Positions 15,870-24,176 are shown, counted from the stretch's first letter. The stretch: DNA of 64,000 bases from Streptomyces sp. NBC_00259 (GCF_036181745.1 NZ_CP108080.1:4183501-4247500); one strand, 5' to 3'. Translations and numbers: made by a program. Notes: generated from the sequence alone by a model not told the origin.

Positions 15870-17108
15870 TCACAGGACAGCCAAGTGATCAGCGGCGCCC
15901 CCTCGCCACTCGATCAGGAAGAGGGTCGCGTCGTCACTGGTGCTTCCGCCCCGTTCCTGTTTCAGGGTGTGGGAGAGGGAGCGCACCACCGCCCGCACTC
16001 CCTTCTCTGTCTGCTCGATGCGGTCGACCCAGTGGATGAGTTGTTCCTCGCCGAACTGCTCTTCGCCGGCTTCGTGCTCCTCGATCAGGCCGTCGGTGAA
16101 GCACAGCACCCGGTCGCCGCGCTGGAGCATTTGCTCGCTGACCTGGGGCTCTTCACCTCCGAAGCCGACCGGCAAAGTGGTCGGGCTTTCCAGCTGCCGC
16201 AGGACCTGGTGGTTGCGGATCAGCAGTGGTGCGGGGTGGCCCGCGTTGACCCACTGCAGGTGGCCCGTTGTGATGTTCAGGCGCATCATCTGCGCGGTGA
16301 CGAAGTGTTCGGGCCCGAACTGCTCGGCGATGGCCCGGTCCATGAACGCGTAGATCTCGGACAGGCCGATGCCGGCACGTCTGGAGTGCCGGTAGGCGCC
16401 GACGGCGACAGTGGCCATCGTGGCGGCATTCAGGCCGTGACCCATCGCATCGACCACGGCCACGTGCAGGATGTCGTCGTTGAGCGCGTAGTCGAAGCTG
16501 TCACCGGCGACGCTGTAGGCGGGCTCCAGGATTCCCGCCACAGCGACCTGCGGGACGGACATCGCCAGCGGCGGCAGCAGAGACCACTGGATCTCCGCGG
16601 CCACGCTCATGGGTTCGCGGCGCCGGGCGAGGAAGAACTGGTCGGTGTAGCTGTGCTTGGTGACCAGTATGTCGGCGATCAGGCCGGCGAGCCTGCGCAG
16701 CAGGCGCCGGTCGTCGTCGTCGACGGATTCCAGGGTGAGGGCCAACACTCCCACCTGGTCGCTGCCGTCCAGCAACGGCAGATACATCCGGACGCCGTCG
16801 GCCTGCGACACCTCGACCGGGGTCGCGTTCAGGAAGGCCGTGCCGGCGTGGGAGTCACCGATCGGCTCGGGTTCACCGACGTCCAGCCCCCTGCCCGGCA
16901 GTGGCACGAGCAGGAGCTGTGCGTAGTCCTGCAGGAGGATCGAGATACCCCAGCCACCGACCCTGGCCACCTCTTCCGCGATCAGCGGGGCGATCAGCTG
17001 CGGCGGCATCTCGTGCGCCCGGTCCAGCAGCACCCCCAGCAGCCGCTCACCGAACCCCTCCGACCGGTCCACCGCATCGTTGCCGGACGGCCGATCACCC
17101 TCCGCCAT
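15870..17108 (-). CDS. GAF-SpoIIE-type PP2C serine phosphatase
   Basis: 412 residues from ATG 17108, chosen because GAAAGG lies 7 nt upstream; GTG 17165 has none. The first 180 residues resemble a GAF-type sensor (QLIAPLIAEEVARVGGWGISILLQD, then GVRMYLPLLDGSDQVGVLALTLE). The phosphatase part has the metal-binding motifs VAGDSFDYA, VVDAMGHGLNAA, VNAGHPAPLL, LCFTDGLIEE and SDDATLFL. Such enzymes dephosphorylate anti-sigma-factor antagonists in stress signalling. No partner anti-sigma gene is nearby. Reliable family call. Confidence 0.9.
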   Translation of the reverse strand: MAEGDRPSGNDAVDRSEGFGERLLGVLLDRAHEMPPQLIAPLIAEEVARVGGWGISILLQDYAQLLLVPLPGRGLDVGEPEPIGDSHAGTAFLNATPVEVSQADGVRMYLPLLDGSDQVGVLALTLESVDDDDRRLLRRLAGLIADILVTKHSYTDQFFLARRREPMSVAAEIQWSLLPPLAMSVPQVAVAGILEPAYSVAGDSFDYALNDDILHVAVVDAMGHGLNAATMATVAVGAYRHSRRAGIGLSEIYAFMDRAIAEQFGPEHFVTAQMMRLNITTGHLQWVNAGHPAPLLIRNHQVLRQLESPTTLPVGFGGEEPQVSEQMLQRGDRVLCFTDGLIEEHEAGEEQFGEEQLIHWVDRIEQTEKGVRAVVRSLSHTLKQERGGSTSDDATLFLIEWRGGAADHLAVL

Positions 17109-17182
17109 ATCCGTGCCTTTCACAGCCGCCAAACGCATCGGCATCCGGTCGATTCCTGCCGTCACGCGCCGATGGCGCGCAA

Positions 17183-17210
17183 CGGCTCCGGTGTGTAGAC
17201 ACCGGAGCCG
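17183..17210. terminator. Hairpin terminator
   Basis: CGGCTCCGGTGT pairs with ACACCGGAGCCG as a 12-bp perfect stem with loop GTAG, just upstream of the phosphatase start and downstream of the broken minus-strand gene. Confidence 0.65.
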
Positions 17211-17279
17211 CCCTTCCGGGTCGGTCGCACGTGAGAGTGCACCGGCCCACTGACCATGCTATGCCGGTGCCGCGTTTCT

Positions 17280-17578
17280 GGCATAAGGGACTTTTGAGTG
17301 GCGTGCGATTGCCGCCCACTCGTGCCGGGCGTCGTCGAGAGCCTCACCTTGGACCTCGCCCGTCGGTGCGCCGTGGTTCTGTACGGCGTGCCGCCTGGCT
17401 CCCCGTAACAACAGCGTGCGGGCTCGCTGTCGCTGTCGACGTGGGTACTGCGTCTTTCGGTGGTGCGAAGCGACGGCGGAGCACCTCTGCGACCCGACGG
17501 GCGGCCTCGGGGGACGATACGGATCTCGGCACGCCCGAGCGAAGGCGGCTGCGGTGGCTTCATGGGGACCTCGCTCAT
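17280..17578 (-). pseudogene. Frameshifted paralogue of the gene at 12762-13025
   Basis: Starts at ATG 17578 with MSEVPMKPPQPPSLGRAEIRIV, then the match to the intact copy continues in a different frame (SSPEAARRVAEVLRRRFAPPKD). Near the 3' end a third frame carries the fitting residues. The first break corresponds to a net loss of 8 nt near 17515. It occupies the same position in its block as the intact gene does in block A. Confidence 0.65.
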
Positions 17579-17649
17579 CGGGAGGACGTGCCGGTGGGCG
17601 GGGCGCCGTAGCACCACACCCACCGCCCCCGGTCAGGAGAAGGTCAGCG

Positions 17650-17877
17650 TCATCCGGGGCCCTCGTCGGAGTGCTTGCGGTGAGGTGCGGCGACGGGTGC
17701 TCCGGCCGGTCGTGCAGTACGTCGACTCTTCCGGCTCCGTCGGCCGATTCCCGGCCTGGTGTCGCCGTAGTGGAATGCGGCGATCCGTTCGTCGTGCTGC
17801 CCATTGAGCAGATGGATCATCAGCACTCCGATGATGATCATGGCGATGATCACGGACACCGTGATGGCGATCTCCAC
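17650..17877 (-). CDS. Small single-pass membrane protein
   Basis: 75 residues from GTG 17877, 4 nt after the stop of the DUF5994 gene. One membrane helix (EIAITVSVIIAMIIIGVLM) is followed by a short amphipathic part (HLLNGQHDERIAAFHYGD) and a basic, proline-rich tail. The spacing suggests translation with the DUF5994 gene, so the two proteins may act together at the membrane. Family not recognised. Confidence 0.6.
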   Translation of the reverse strand: MEIAITVSVIIAMIIIGVLMIHLLNGQHDERIAAFHYGDTRPGIGRRSRKSRRTARPAGAPVAAPHRKHSDEGPG

Positions 17878-17881
17878 GTCC

Positions 17882-18475
17882 TCACATCCCTGGGGCGGAA
17901 CTCAGGGGACCGGCCGGGTCCGGACGTTCGGCGGTCGGGGCGTCCGTGCTCTCGGCGGTCGCTGAGGCGTGTCCGCCGTCGGTCTCCCACTCCTCTTCCC
18001 GGCTCAGGGTCTCCGTTGCGTCACGTGTGGTGTCTTCGCCCGCCATGAGGCCGCTGGCGGTGAGGAGGCCGCCGGGGGTGGCTGCGGCGGACATGAGCCG
18101 GGCGGCGGCGTCCGCGCCGGTCTCGGGTGGGATGACCAGCAGATCCCAGCGGCCGGCGGTGTAGGAGAGCAGGATCAGCTTGTGCGGGTCCTGCTCGTGG
18201 GCGAACCAGCCCACGTGCACCATCCGCCCCGGTACAGACACTTTGTGCGGGATCACGGGCCAGTGGGCAGGGTTCACGGTGACACGCGTGATCCGGCCCC
18301 AGCGTGCGTCCAGTACGTCGACGAGGGCGGGGAGTTCGCGGGACAGGTCGCGGGAGCGGGGCCACCAGGCGCCGTCCAGGAGACCCGGGGCGGACCCCGG
18401 CGGGGTCAGGGACAGGCGGGCGGGTGGTGAAAGCGCGCGTTCTTTGATGATCGTGGGGTCAATGGTCGCGGTCAT
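17882..18475 (-). CDS. DUF5994 family protein, intact copy B
   Basis: 197 residues from ATG 18475. Key segments are LLDGAWWPRSRDLSRELPALVDVL, ITRVTVNPAHWP, VHVGWFAHEQDPHKLILLSY and WDLLVIPPETGADAAARLMSAA, followed by an acidic tail (LSREEEWETDGG). The family is common in Streptomyces and of unknown function. It heads a two-gene unit with the small membrane protein. A damaged duplicate lies at 13296-13661. Confidence 0.8.
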   Translation of the reverse strand: MTATIDPTIIKERALSPPARLSLTPPGSAPGLLDGAWWPRSRDLSRELPALVDVLDARWGRITRVTVNPAHWPVIPHKVSVPGRMVHVGWFAHEQDPHKLILLSYTAGRWDLLVIPPETGADAAARLMSAAATPGGLLTASGLMAGEDTTRDATETLSREEEWETDGGHASATAESTDAPTAERPDPAGPLSSAPGM

Positions 18476-18944
18476 GGCGCGGACCCGTCTCGGGCTCTGT
18501 CTTCGACGTCCCGGTGTTTTTGCTCGCCGAGAACGAATCCGGCGGTGTGCCGGAGTGCGAAGTACTCCCGGTGATTTCAGCCTACTCCGCTGGTGGTCCA
18601 CGGGATGTACATGTGACCACCCATTTTTCCGACGTGCAGGGACGTCGCACCATCTGTCCATTCCGAGGCTGGTTCCGGGACTCGGGCGAGTCGGAGAAAC
18701 TCGGCACCCTGACGTGCTCGTGATCCGGCCGGTGGGGCGAATGGGCGAATGGCAGACCATTCCTCACTCCTTCAGCCTCCTGTGATTCGTTTTGTCTTGA
18801 TATGAGTCATTTCTCTGGTTAAGTGACGGGGTGTCACTGCCTCTAGCTGTCGGTCGTTTCCTGGCCCTGCGCTCGGGTGGGGACGTGAGATCTCGTTGGC
18901 GGCGGTGCCGACCGAGGTCGATGGCGAAAGAAAGGACTCGTCCC
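18476..18944. other. Divergent intergenic region with duplicated leader
   Basis: No gene is supported. About 18505-18625 is homologous to 13690-13812, the leader of the damaged DUF5994 copy. The right part should hold the promoter of the ice-binding-like gene; AAAGGA lies 8 nt before its ATG. Confidence 0.5.
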
Positions 18945-20177
18945 ATGGCAGTGAATGCCACCCCCTCCGCCCCACCGGGCAGGCGAAAAGCCAGATTCAG
19001 AACGACTCTCTTCTTGCTGCCCGCAGCCGCGCTGGTGATGGCGATCACCATGGTCTCCAACCTCGCGCGCGCAGCTGAGGCCCCTGTGGGGCTGGGAACT
19101 GCGACGAGTTACGCGGTGCTTGCCGGTTCAGGGGTCACCAATACGGGTCCCACGGTCATCAATGGCGACCTGGGAGTCAGCCCTGGGTCCTCGGTGACGG
19201 GCTTTCCGCCCGGAATCGTCAACGGAGTGCAGCACGTAGCCGATGTGCCTGCCGCTCAGGCCCAGTCCGACCTGACCATTGCCTACAACGATGCGGCCGG
19301 CCGGGCACCCACCGCCAGCCTGACCTCTCCGGGCGACCTCGGCGGACTGACGCTGACGCCCGGCGTCTACAACGCTTCGTCGTCGCAGAATCTCACCGGG
19401 ACCGTCACCCTCGACGCCCAGGGCGACCCCAATGCCGTCTTCATCTTCCAGATCGGCTCCACGCTGATCACCGCTCCGGGGAGCAATGTCCTGCTCGTCA
19501 ACGGAGCGCAGGCGTGCAACGTGTTCTGGCAGGTGGGAAGCTCCGCCACCCTGGACGTCAATTCCTTCTTCAAGGGCAACATCCTCGCCCTGACGTCCAT
19601 CACGGTGAACACCAACACGGCCGTCGAGGGCCGGACGCTGGCGCGTAATGGTGCGGTCACGCTGGACAGCAACGTGATCACGAGGGCGGTCTGCATGACA
19701 GGCCCGCCCGGGCCTCCTGGACCCACCGGGCCGACGGGGCCTGCTGGACCCACTGGTTCCACCGGGCCGTCCGGGCCTGCCGGACCGTCTGGTTCCACCG
19801 GGCCGTCCGGGCCGTCCGGGCCTGCCGGACCGTCTGGGCCTGCCGGGCCGTCCGGACCTGCCGGAGGGCCGTCCGGGCCTCCCGGACCTACCGGGCCGAC
19901 GGGGCCTGCTGGACCCATCGGTTCCACCGGGCCGTCCGGGCCTGCCGGACCGTCTGGGCCTGCCGGGCCGTCCGGACCTGCCGGAGGGCCGTCCGGGCCT
20001 CCCGGACCTACCGGGCCGACGGGGCCTGCTGGACCATCCGGACCCGCTGGACCGTCGGGACCTGCTGGACCGTCCGGTAAGCCAGGCCGTGACCACGACC
20101 ACGGCCCGAAGAAGGATGGCCCCAAGAAGGGCGGCCCGAAGAAGGGCGGTCCCAAGAAGGGCGGTCCCAAGGACTGA
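18945..20177 (+). CDS. Exported ice-binding-fold (DUF3494) protein with collagen-like tail
   Basis: 410 residues from ATG 18945 (AAAGGA upstream). A signal peptide (TTLFLLPAAALVMAITMVS, then NLARA) is followed by a DUF3494 ice-binding-like domain at about 45-245 (LGTATSYAVLAGSGVTNTG, INGDLGVSPGSSVTGFPPG, DAVFIFQ-type strand NAVFIFQIGSTL). Residues about 252-385 are uninterrupted Gly-X-Y triplets, and the end is Lys-rich (KKGGPKKGG repeats). The beta-solenoid domain binds ice in some proteins and acts as adhesin in others; the collagen part should form a stalk and the basic end may bind DNA or anionic polymers. No LPxTG anchor. Confidence 0.88.
   Translation: MAVNATPSAPPGRRKARFRTTLFLLPAAALVMAITMVSNLARAAEAPVGLGTATSYAVLAGSGVTNTGPTVINGDLGVSPGSSVTGFPPGIVNGVQHVADVPAAQAQSDLTIAYNDAAGRAPTASLTSPGDLGGLTLTPGVYNASSSQNLTGTVTLDAQGDPNAVFIFQIGSTLITAPGSNVLLVNGAQACNVFWQVGSSATLDVNSFFKGNILALTSITVNTNTAVEGRTLARNGAVTLDSNVITRAVCMTGPPGPPGPTGPTGPAGPTGSTGPSGPAGPSGSTGPSGPSGPAGPSGPAGPSGPAGGPSGPPGPTGPTGPAGPIGSTGPSGPAGPSGPAGPSGPAGGPSGPPGPTGPTGPAGPSGPAGPSGPAGPSGKPGRDHDHGPKKDGPKKGGPKKGGPKKGGPKD
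19808..20035 (+). repeat. 120-bp period direct repeat inside the collagen-like region
   Basis: About 108 bp are identical at 19808-19915 and 19928-20035. The period of 120 bp adds or removes 40 residues in frame, so the collagen stalk length can change by recombination. Confidence 0.85.
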
Positions 20178-20508
20178 CAACAAGGTCGTTCTCGTGGCTG
20201 TACCGCAGCGCCGTAACTCCTGAGAAGCGCGGAGCCTCACGTTCGCCAAGAGAGCCCTGTTCCGCCCGCAGTGCGGCGGACTGCGCCGCTGGACAACCCG
20301 TCCAGCGGCGCAGTTGCGTCCCAGGTCGGCCGGAGCGCTCAACGGTCGCCTTTTCGGCCGATGATGCCGCCGACCCTGAACGAACGGGGGAGCCTGACCC
20401 TGTGGCCAGGCCCCACACATTGCAACCTTCTGATCCGTAGCGCTGCAGAGTTCGTCAACGAGGGTTGGTGATGGAGCAGTGCTGGGCCTGGGCCGCTGAT
20501 GGGGCCGC
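20178..20508. other. Intergenic region after the collagen-like gene
   Basis: No gene is supported; it contains the strong hairpin at 20280-20314. Open frames on either strand lack ribosome binding sites. Confidence 0.5.
20280..20314. terminator. Strong hairpin terminator
   Basis: ACTGCGCCGCTGGAC pairs perfectly with GTCCAGCGGCGCAGT, a 15-bp stem with a 5-nt loop, 100 nt after the collagen-like gene. Confidence 0.8.
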
Positions 20509-20643
20509 TCAGGCCGCAGGGATCACCGGCAGCAGCAGGTACGACGGATGCTCGTCGCCGCTGACGAGGGTCGTCCTGCCGTCGTACACATCGGGGTCGC
20601 GGTCCCGCTCGTCCGTGTGGACGGAGATGCCGTTGCCGCGCAT
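20509..20643 (-). CDS. Possible small element-encoded protein
   Basis: 44 residues from ATG 20643 (MRGNGISVHTDERDRDPDVY, then DGRTTLVSGDEHPSYLLLPV). The residue composition is that of a real protein rather than a shadow frame, but no ribosome binding site is seen and the frame continues upstream, so it could be the 3' end of a broken gene. Confidence 0.35.
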   Translation of the reverse strand: MRGNGISVHTDERDRDPDVYDGRTTLVSGDEHPSYLLLPVIPAA

Positions 20644-20658
20644 GGTGACCCGTGCGAT

Positions 20659-20829
20659 ATGACGACCACGCCCGATGGATGCCGGACCATCGCGCAGGAG
20701 CGGGTCGCGGAGATCCTCGGCCGCTACGGGCGCGAGAGCATCGTCGGGCGGTTCATCCGTCGAGCATCGCCGGAAATCGCCGCCGCCGTGGAACGGGTGG
20801 AGGCGGCGTTGGCGGCTCAGCCCAGATAG
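20659..20829 (+). CDS. Possible small helical protein
   Basis: 56 residues from ATG 20659 (TIAQERVAEILGRYGRESIV, then GRFIRRASPEIAAAVERVEA). Helical and plausible, but it overlaps the altered 3' end of the NUDIX remnant on the other strand and has no clear ribosome binding site. Confidence 0.35.
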   Translation: MTTTPDGCRTIAQERVAEILGRYGRESIVGRFIRRASPEIAAAVERVEAALAAQPR

Positions 20830-21258
20830 GGGTAGGCGGTAGGCGGTAGGCGCCGGCGAGGTAGTCGTCGATCTGCTGGCGCATGCTGGGGTGGATGTCG
20901 TACTCATCGAGGCTGGCCGGCTGGATGAAGCGGACGCCGTCGGCCTCGTCGTTGATGGTGGGTTCGCCGCCGACGGGGCGGCCGATGTAGGTGTTCTCGT
21001 ACTGCTGGCGGATCTCGCCGTCGGTGTAGGCGACGATGTGGTTCGGGTTGGTGTAGACGCCGAGGAATCCGGTGATCTCGGCGACGATGCCGGTCTCTTC
21101 CAGGCACTCCCGCACCGCGCACTGTGCCGCGGTCTCGCCGATGTCCTGGGCGCCGCCCGGGAGAGCCCACTGGCCGGTGTCGCGGCGGCGCTGAAGCAGG
21201 ATGGCGCCGCTGTCGTCGACGACGAGCAGGTTGCTGGCGGGGATGAGGGTGTTCGCCT
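20753..21258 (-). pseudogene. NUDIX hydrolase gene, truncated at 5' end and frameshifted at 3' end
   Basis: The Nudix box GGAQDIGETAAQCAVRECLEETGIV is intact, preceded by LLVVDDSGAILLQRRRDTGQWALP. The 5' end stops matching around PKANTLIPASN, where it abuts the 5'-truncated replication gene on the other strand. At the 3' end three copies of GGTAGGC (about 20828-20848) shift the frame. With a single copy the protein would end AYPYLG and stop near 20821. Such NUDIX genes are frequent cargo of actinomycete integrative elements. Confidence 0.75.
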
Positions 21259-21261
21259 TCG

Positions 21262-22448
21262 GTGCGGCCGAGCCCGACGGCCGGCTGCGCGTCGCTTGCG
21301 GCAACCGCCGTGCGTCCCGCTGCCCTGCCTGCGCCTGGATGTACGCGGCCGACACCTACCACCTGATCCGCGCCGGACTCGCGGGAGACCAGGACAAGGA
21401 CGTCCCCGCCACCGTCCGCGACCACCCCCGGGTCTTCGCCACGCTCACCGCACCGTCGTTCGGCCGCGTCCACAACCGCCCCGACTCCGGCCGCTGCCGC
21501 TGCGGCCTCCAGCACCCGGCGGACGACGACGCACTCGGCACGCCGATCGACCCGGCCACGTACGACTACGCCGCCGCCGTCCTCTTCAACAACCACGCCG
21601 GGGAGCTCTGGCAGCGCTTCACCAACCGGCTCCGCCGCGAGATCGCCGCCCGCGCCGGCATCACGCAACGCGAACTCAAGGAATGCGCCCGGGTCTCCTA
21701 CGGCAAAGTCGCCGAGTTCCAGAAGCGCGGCGCCGTCCACTTCCATGCCGTCATACGCCTCGACGGACCGGACGGCCCCGAATCCCCGCCGCCGTCGTGG
21801 GCCACCGTGCAGCTGCTCACCGATGCCATCCGCGCCGCCGCCGCGCACTCCTACACGACCATCACCGTCCCGGCTGCCGCCGACCACCCCGCCCGCACAC
21901 TGCGCTGGGGCACTCAACTCGACATCCGGCCCGTCCGCGCCTTCGAGGCCGGCACCGCCATCACCGAACAGGGCGTCGCCTCCCACGTCGCCAAGTACGC
22001 GACCAAAGCGGCCGAGACGACCGGCACCGTGGACCGCCGCGTCGGCAACCGCGAGGTCCTGGTGCTCCTCGACGTACCCGACCATCCGCGCCGACTCATC
22101 GAAGCCTGCTTCGACCTCGATGCCGTCTACCCCGACCGGCGGCTGAGGGCCTGGGCCCACATGCTCGGCTTCCGCGGCCACTTCTCCAGCAAGTCCCGCC
22201 GCTACTCCACCACGCTCGGCGCCCTCCGCCAGGTCCGCGCCGACTACCGCGCCGCCCAGCAACGCGACGAACTCGGTCTGCCCGACCCGGACCAGGACCC
22301 GACCGTCCTCGTCCTGGCCGACTGGCGGTTCGCCGGACAGGGGCGCAGCCCCGGCGAGTCCGTCCTCGCCGCGTGCATCGCCAGAGACATCCAGCTCAAC
22401 CGCCAAACCGCCCGTGAAGCACTCGCCTTGGAAGGAGACCGGTCTTGA
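21262..22448 (+). pseudogene. RepSA-type replication initiator, 5' truncated
   Basis: The frame from DGRLRVACGNRRASRCPACAW onward matches the replication initiators of pSAM2-like actinomycete integrative and conjugative elements, including RFATLTAPSFGRVH-like VFATLTAPSFGRVHNR, FQKRGAVHFHAVIRLDG (the HxH metal motif of rolling-circle initiators) and VASHVAKYATKAAE (YxxK-like). The first ~100 residues are absent, replaced by the truncated NUDIX gene in head-to-head orientation. The 3' end overlaps the excisionase start by 4 nt, as in intact elements. Confidence 0.8.
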
Positions 22449-22657
22449 GTGACCTCCTGCTGACCGTCGAGCAAGCCGCCGAACGCCTCGGCACCACCGC
22501 CCGCTTCCCGCGGCGGCTCATCGCCGAACGCCGGATCGCCTTCGTCAAGATCGGGCGCCACGTACGGATCCCGGAGAGCGCGCTGAACGCCTACGTCGAC
22601 GGCAACACCGTCCAGGCCCTCCGCCGGCGGCGCGTTCGGTACGGGAGGGCTGCCTGA
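22445..22657 (+). CDS. xis: Excisionase-like helix-turn-helix protein
   Basis: 70 residues from TTG 22445, overlapping the rep stop as TTGA. It is a MerR-like excisionase domain: LTVEQAAERLGTTARFPRRLIAERRIAFVKIGRHVRIPESALNAYV. It directs excision together with the integrase in rep-xis-int modules. It appears intact although both neighbours are broken, so it cannot now act with its own integrase. Its stop overlaps the integrase ATG by one base. Confidence 0.85.
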   Translation: MSDLLLTVEQAAERLGTTARFPRRLIAERRIAFVKIGRHVRIPESALNAYVDGNTVQALRRRRVRYGRAA

Positions 22658-22960
22658 TGCCTCCGACGAAGAAGCGCCGCTTCGGCCGAATTCGCAAGCT
22701 CCCATCCGGCCGCTATCAGGCCCGCTACCGCCGGGCAGTCCTTCGAGCGGGCGGCACTGATCTACCAGCACTCCGACCTGGAGCGGCAGAGGGAAGTAGC
22801 CGGCGGTATCGACGCCCGCGTTCGCGCCGAGCGGGAGAAGGCCGCTGACGTGCCCGACGATCAGGCATCGGGCACGGAACGGGCACGAGACGCCCAGGCC
22901 GGTCTGGACAACAACAAAGCCCCGGGCCTTCGGCCTGGGGCTTTCGCGTGGAGCGGGTGA
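22657..22960 (+). pseudogene. int: Tyrosine integrase remnant 2 (internal deletion)
   Basis: The first ~24 residues (KKRRFGRIRKLPSGRYQARY) are an integrase N-terminus. The sequence then jumps, out of frame, to the C-terminal part GQSFERAALIYQHSDLERQREVAGGIDARV and ends at 22960. Most of the gene, including the Arg and HxxR motifs, is deleted, but the catalytic Tyr context ALIYQH is still there. The 3' end overlaps att copy 2. Confidence 0.85.
22916..22944. terminator. Bidirectional hairpin terminator between int and att copy 2
   Basis: AAAGCCCCGGGCC-TTC-GGCCTGGGGCTTT forms a 13-bp stem (one G-T pair) with A and T tracts at its ends. The same structure occurs at 27579-27607 and, damaged, near 11999-12029. 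Confidence 0.85.
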
Positions 22961-22990
22961 CGGGAATCGAACCCGCGCTCTGAGCTTGGG
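22951..22990 (-). other. Attachment-site copy 2 (3' half of tRNA-Gly(CCC))
   Basis: Identical to the 3' half of the complete tRNA-Gly at 27615-27685 up to the anticodon loop (GAGCTTGGG), then it diverges. It separates two decayed elements. Confidence 0.85.
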
Positions 22991-23099
22991 GATCATCTGG
23001 CACTTGGGGCCGCACATAGCCGCTGAGCTGCGGGAACGCCAGTTCAGAGCCGCTCACTCGCCGCCTGCCCTGCTGCTGTCCGCTGTTGACCGCCTCTAC

Positions 23100-23116
23100 T
23101 GGCACGTAGTGGCACG
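23100..23116 (+). other. Candidate integrase arm-type site, copy 2
   Basis: TGGCACGTAGTGGCACG, 110 bp beyond att copy 2, identical to 12188-12204 beyond att copy 1. Confidence 0.55.
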
Positions 23117-23152
23117 GGCTCTCGCAACCGGCCGTCGGTCACGAGGGCCGGA

Positions 23153-23809
23153 TCAGGCGCCGGACAGCGTCGTCGCCACTGACTGGAGCCAGGCGCCGTA
23201 GGAGAAAGGCTCGGGCGGGCCGACCTCCACGCCGAGTTCGGCGGCGGCCAGGGCGTAGTCGCCCTCGTCCAGGGGGAGCGCGAGCAGCTCGTGGAGCTCG
23301 CCCACGAGGCGTGCGACCAGCTGGGGGTGGGTGGTGGCGGCATAGTCGGCGAGGGCGGCGTCGTGGTCGGGGAACTCGTCGACGATGTCCTGGGAGAACC
23401 AGCCGCCGAGCAGTTGCGCGGTCTCCGGGAAGCGGGCGTGCCACTCCCAGTGCGTCTGGGGGGACGACGGTTCCGGTACGTCGCCCTCCTCGATGCTCTT
23501 CTTCAGGTGGTCGGCCAACACCATCAGCCAGCCGCCGATCTCCGACTGGTGTATCCCGGTGTCCGGGATCGCGTAGAACTCGCCCAGGCCATGCCGGATG
23601 CGGCCCGGAGGGTTGCGGCTGTACTCGCGCAGCTGGCGTTCCGCCTCCGCGATGGCCGAGGGGCGGGTGTGCCAGGTGTGCCGGAGGTAGGCGTCCAGCG
23701 CGCGACTGCGCCGTTCCGGGGTGTCGTCGGCCGGCTGCCCCAGGTACGCGCGCATCACCTGGTCCAGCTCGCCGTACCGGCGGTCGTGTTCGAGGGGCTT
23801 CATGGACAT
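23153..23809 (-). CDS. CdiI-like contact-dependent inhibition immunity protein
   Basis: 218 residues from ATG 23809. The C-terminal part ETAQLLGGWFSQDIVDEFPDHDAALADYAATTHP followed by LVGELHELLALPLDEGDYALAAAELGV is the CdiI-type immunity fold (small helical domain). The N-terminal half (RHTWHTRPSAIAEAERQLRE, IHQSEIGGWLMVLADHL) looks like a degenerate repeat of it. These proteins neutralise a matching toxin tip. It lies directly downstream of the orphan RNase A-like module at 23823, which may be its former target. Confidence 0.75.
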   Translation of the reverse strand: MSMKPLEHDRRYGELDQVMRAYLGQPADDTPERRSRALDAYLRHTWHTRPSAIAEAERQLREYSRNPPGRIRHGLGEFYAIPDTGIHQSEIGGWLMVLADHLKKSIEEGDVPEPSSPQTHWEWHARFPETAQLLGGWFSQDIVDEFPDHDAALADYAATTHPQLVARLVGELHELLALPLDEGDYALAAAELGVEVGPPEPFSYGAWLQSVATTLSGA

Positions 23810-23822
23810 GTGCGTGCGGCCC

Positions 23823-24128
23823 CTACAGGTAGAACGGGATGGTCGTGTGCACGACGAAGCCGTGCGGGCTCGACGGCTCGCGGCGCAGCACCACGCGCGC
23901 CGCGCGGACGTCGACGGGGCCGCGCCCGGCCAGCAGCTCGGCTTCCAGCTGGACCCGGCCGACGGCGTCGCGGGACGGCCAGGCGGTCTCGATCGTGAGG
24001 CGGGCACGGGTGCCCTGCGCGAGCCAGCGGTGGATGGCCTGCTCGTTGGCGGTCACCACCTGCTGGGTGGCCCAGTGGGCGGTCTCCCGGTCGGGATACG
24101 TCGCAGATCGCGTCAGCATGGTCACCAT
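23823..24128 (-). CDS. Orphan RNase A-like toxin module, N-terminally truncated
   Basis: 101 residues. SATYPDRETAHWATQQVVTA, then IHRWLAQGTRARLTIETAW and VDVRAARVVLRREPSSPHGFVVHT follow the strand order of the bacterial RNase A-like domain at the end of polymorphic toxins. The N-terminal GGHxxxxHVG part with the first catalytic His is missing. This looks like a displaced toxin tip kept beside its immunity gene, a known pattern of toxin cassette arrays. It is probably inactive alone. It could also serve as a recombination donor. Confidence 0.6.
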   Translation of the reverse strand: MVTMLTRSATYPDRETAHWATQQVVTANEQAIHRWLAQGTRARLTIETAWPSRDAVGRVQLEAELLAGRGPVDVRAARVVLRREPSSPHGFVVHTTIPFYL

Positions 24129-24176
24129 CCTCCAGGATGCCGGGAACGGTTGATCACCGGCGCCTTGTGCGTGTGC

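Noticed and set aside
19367..20170. Minus-strand open frame of Gly-Pro-Asp repeats
   Set aside because: It is the complement of the collagen-like coding repeats; no signal, start site or independent support.
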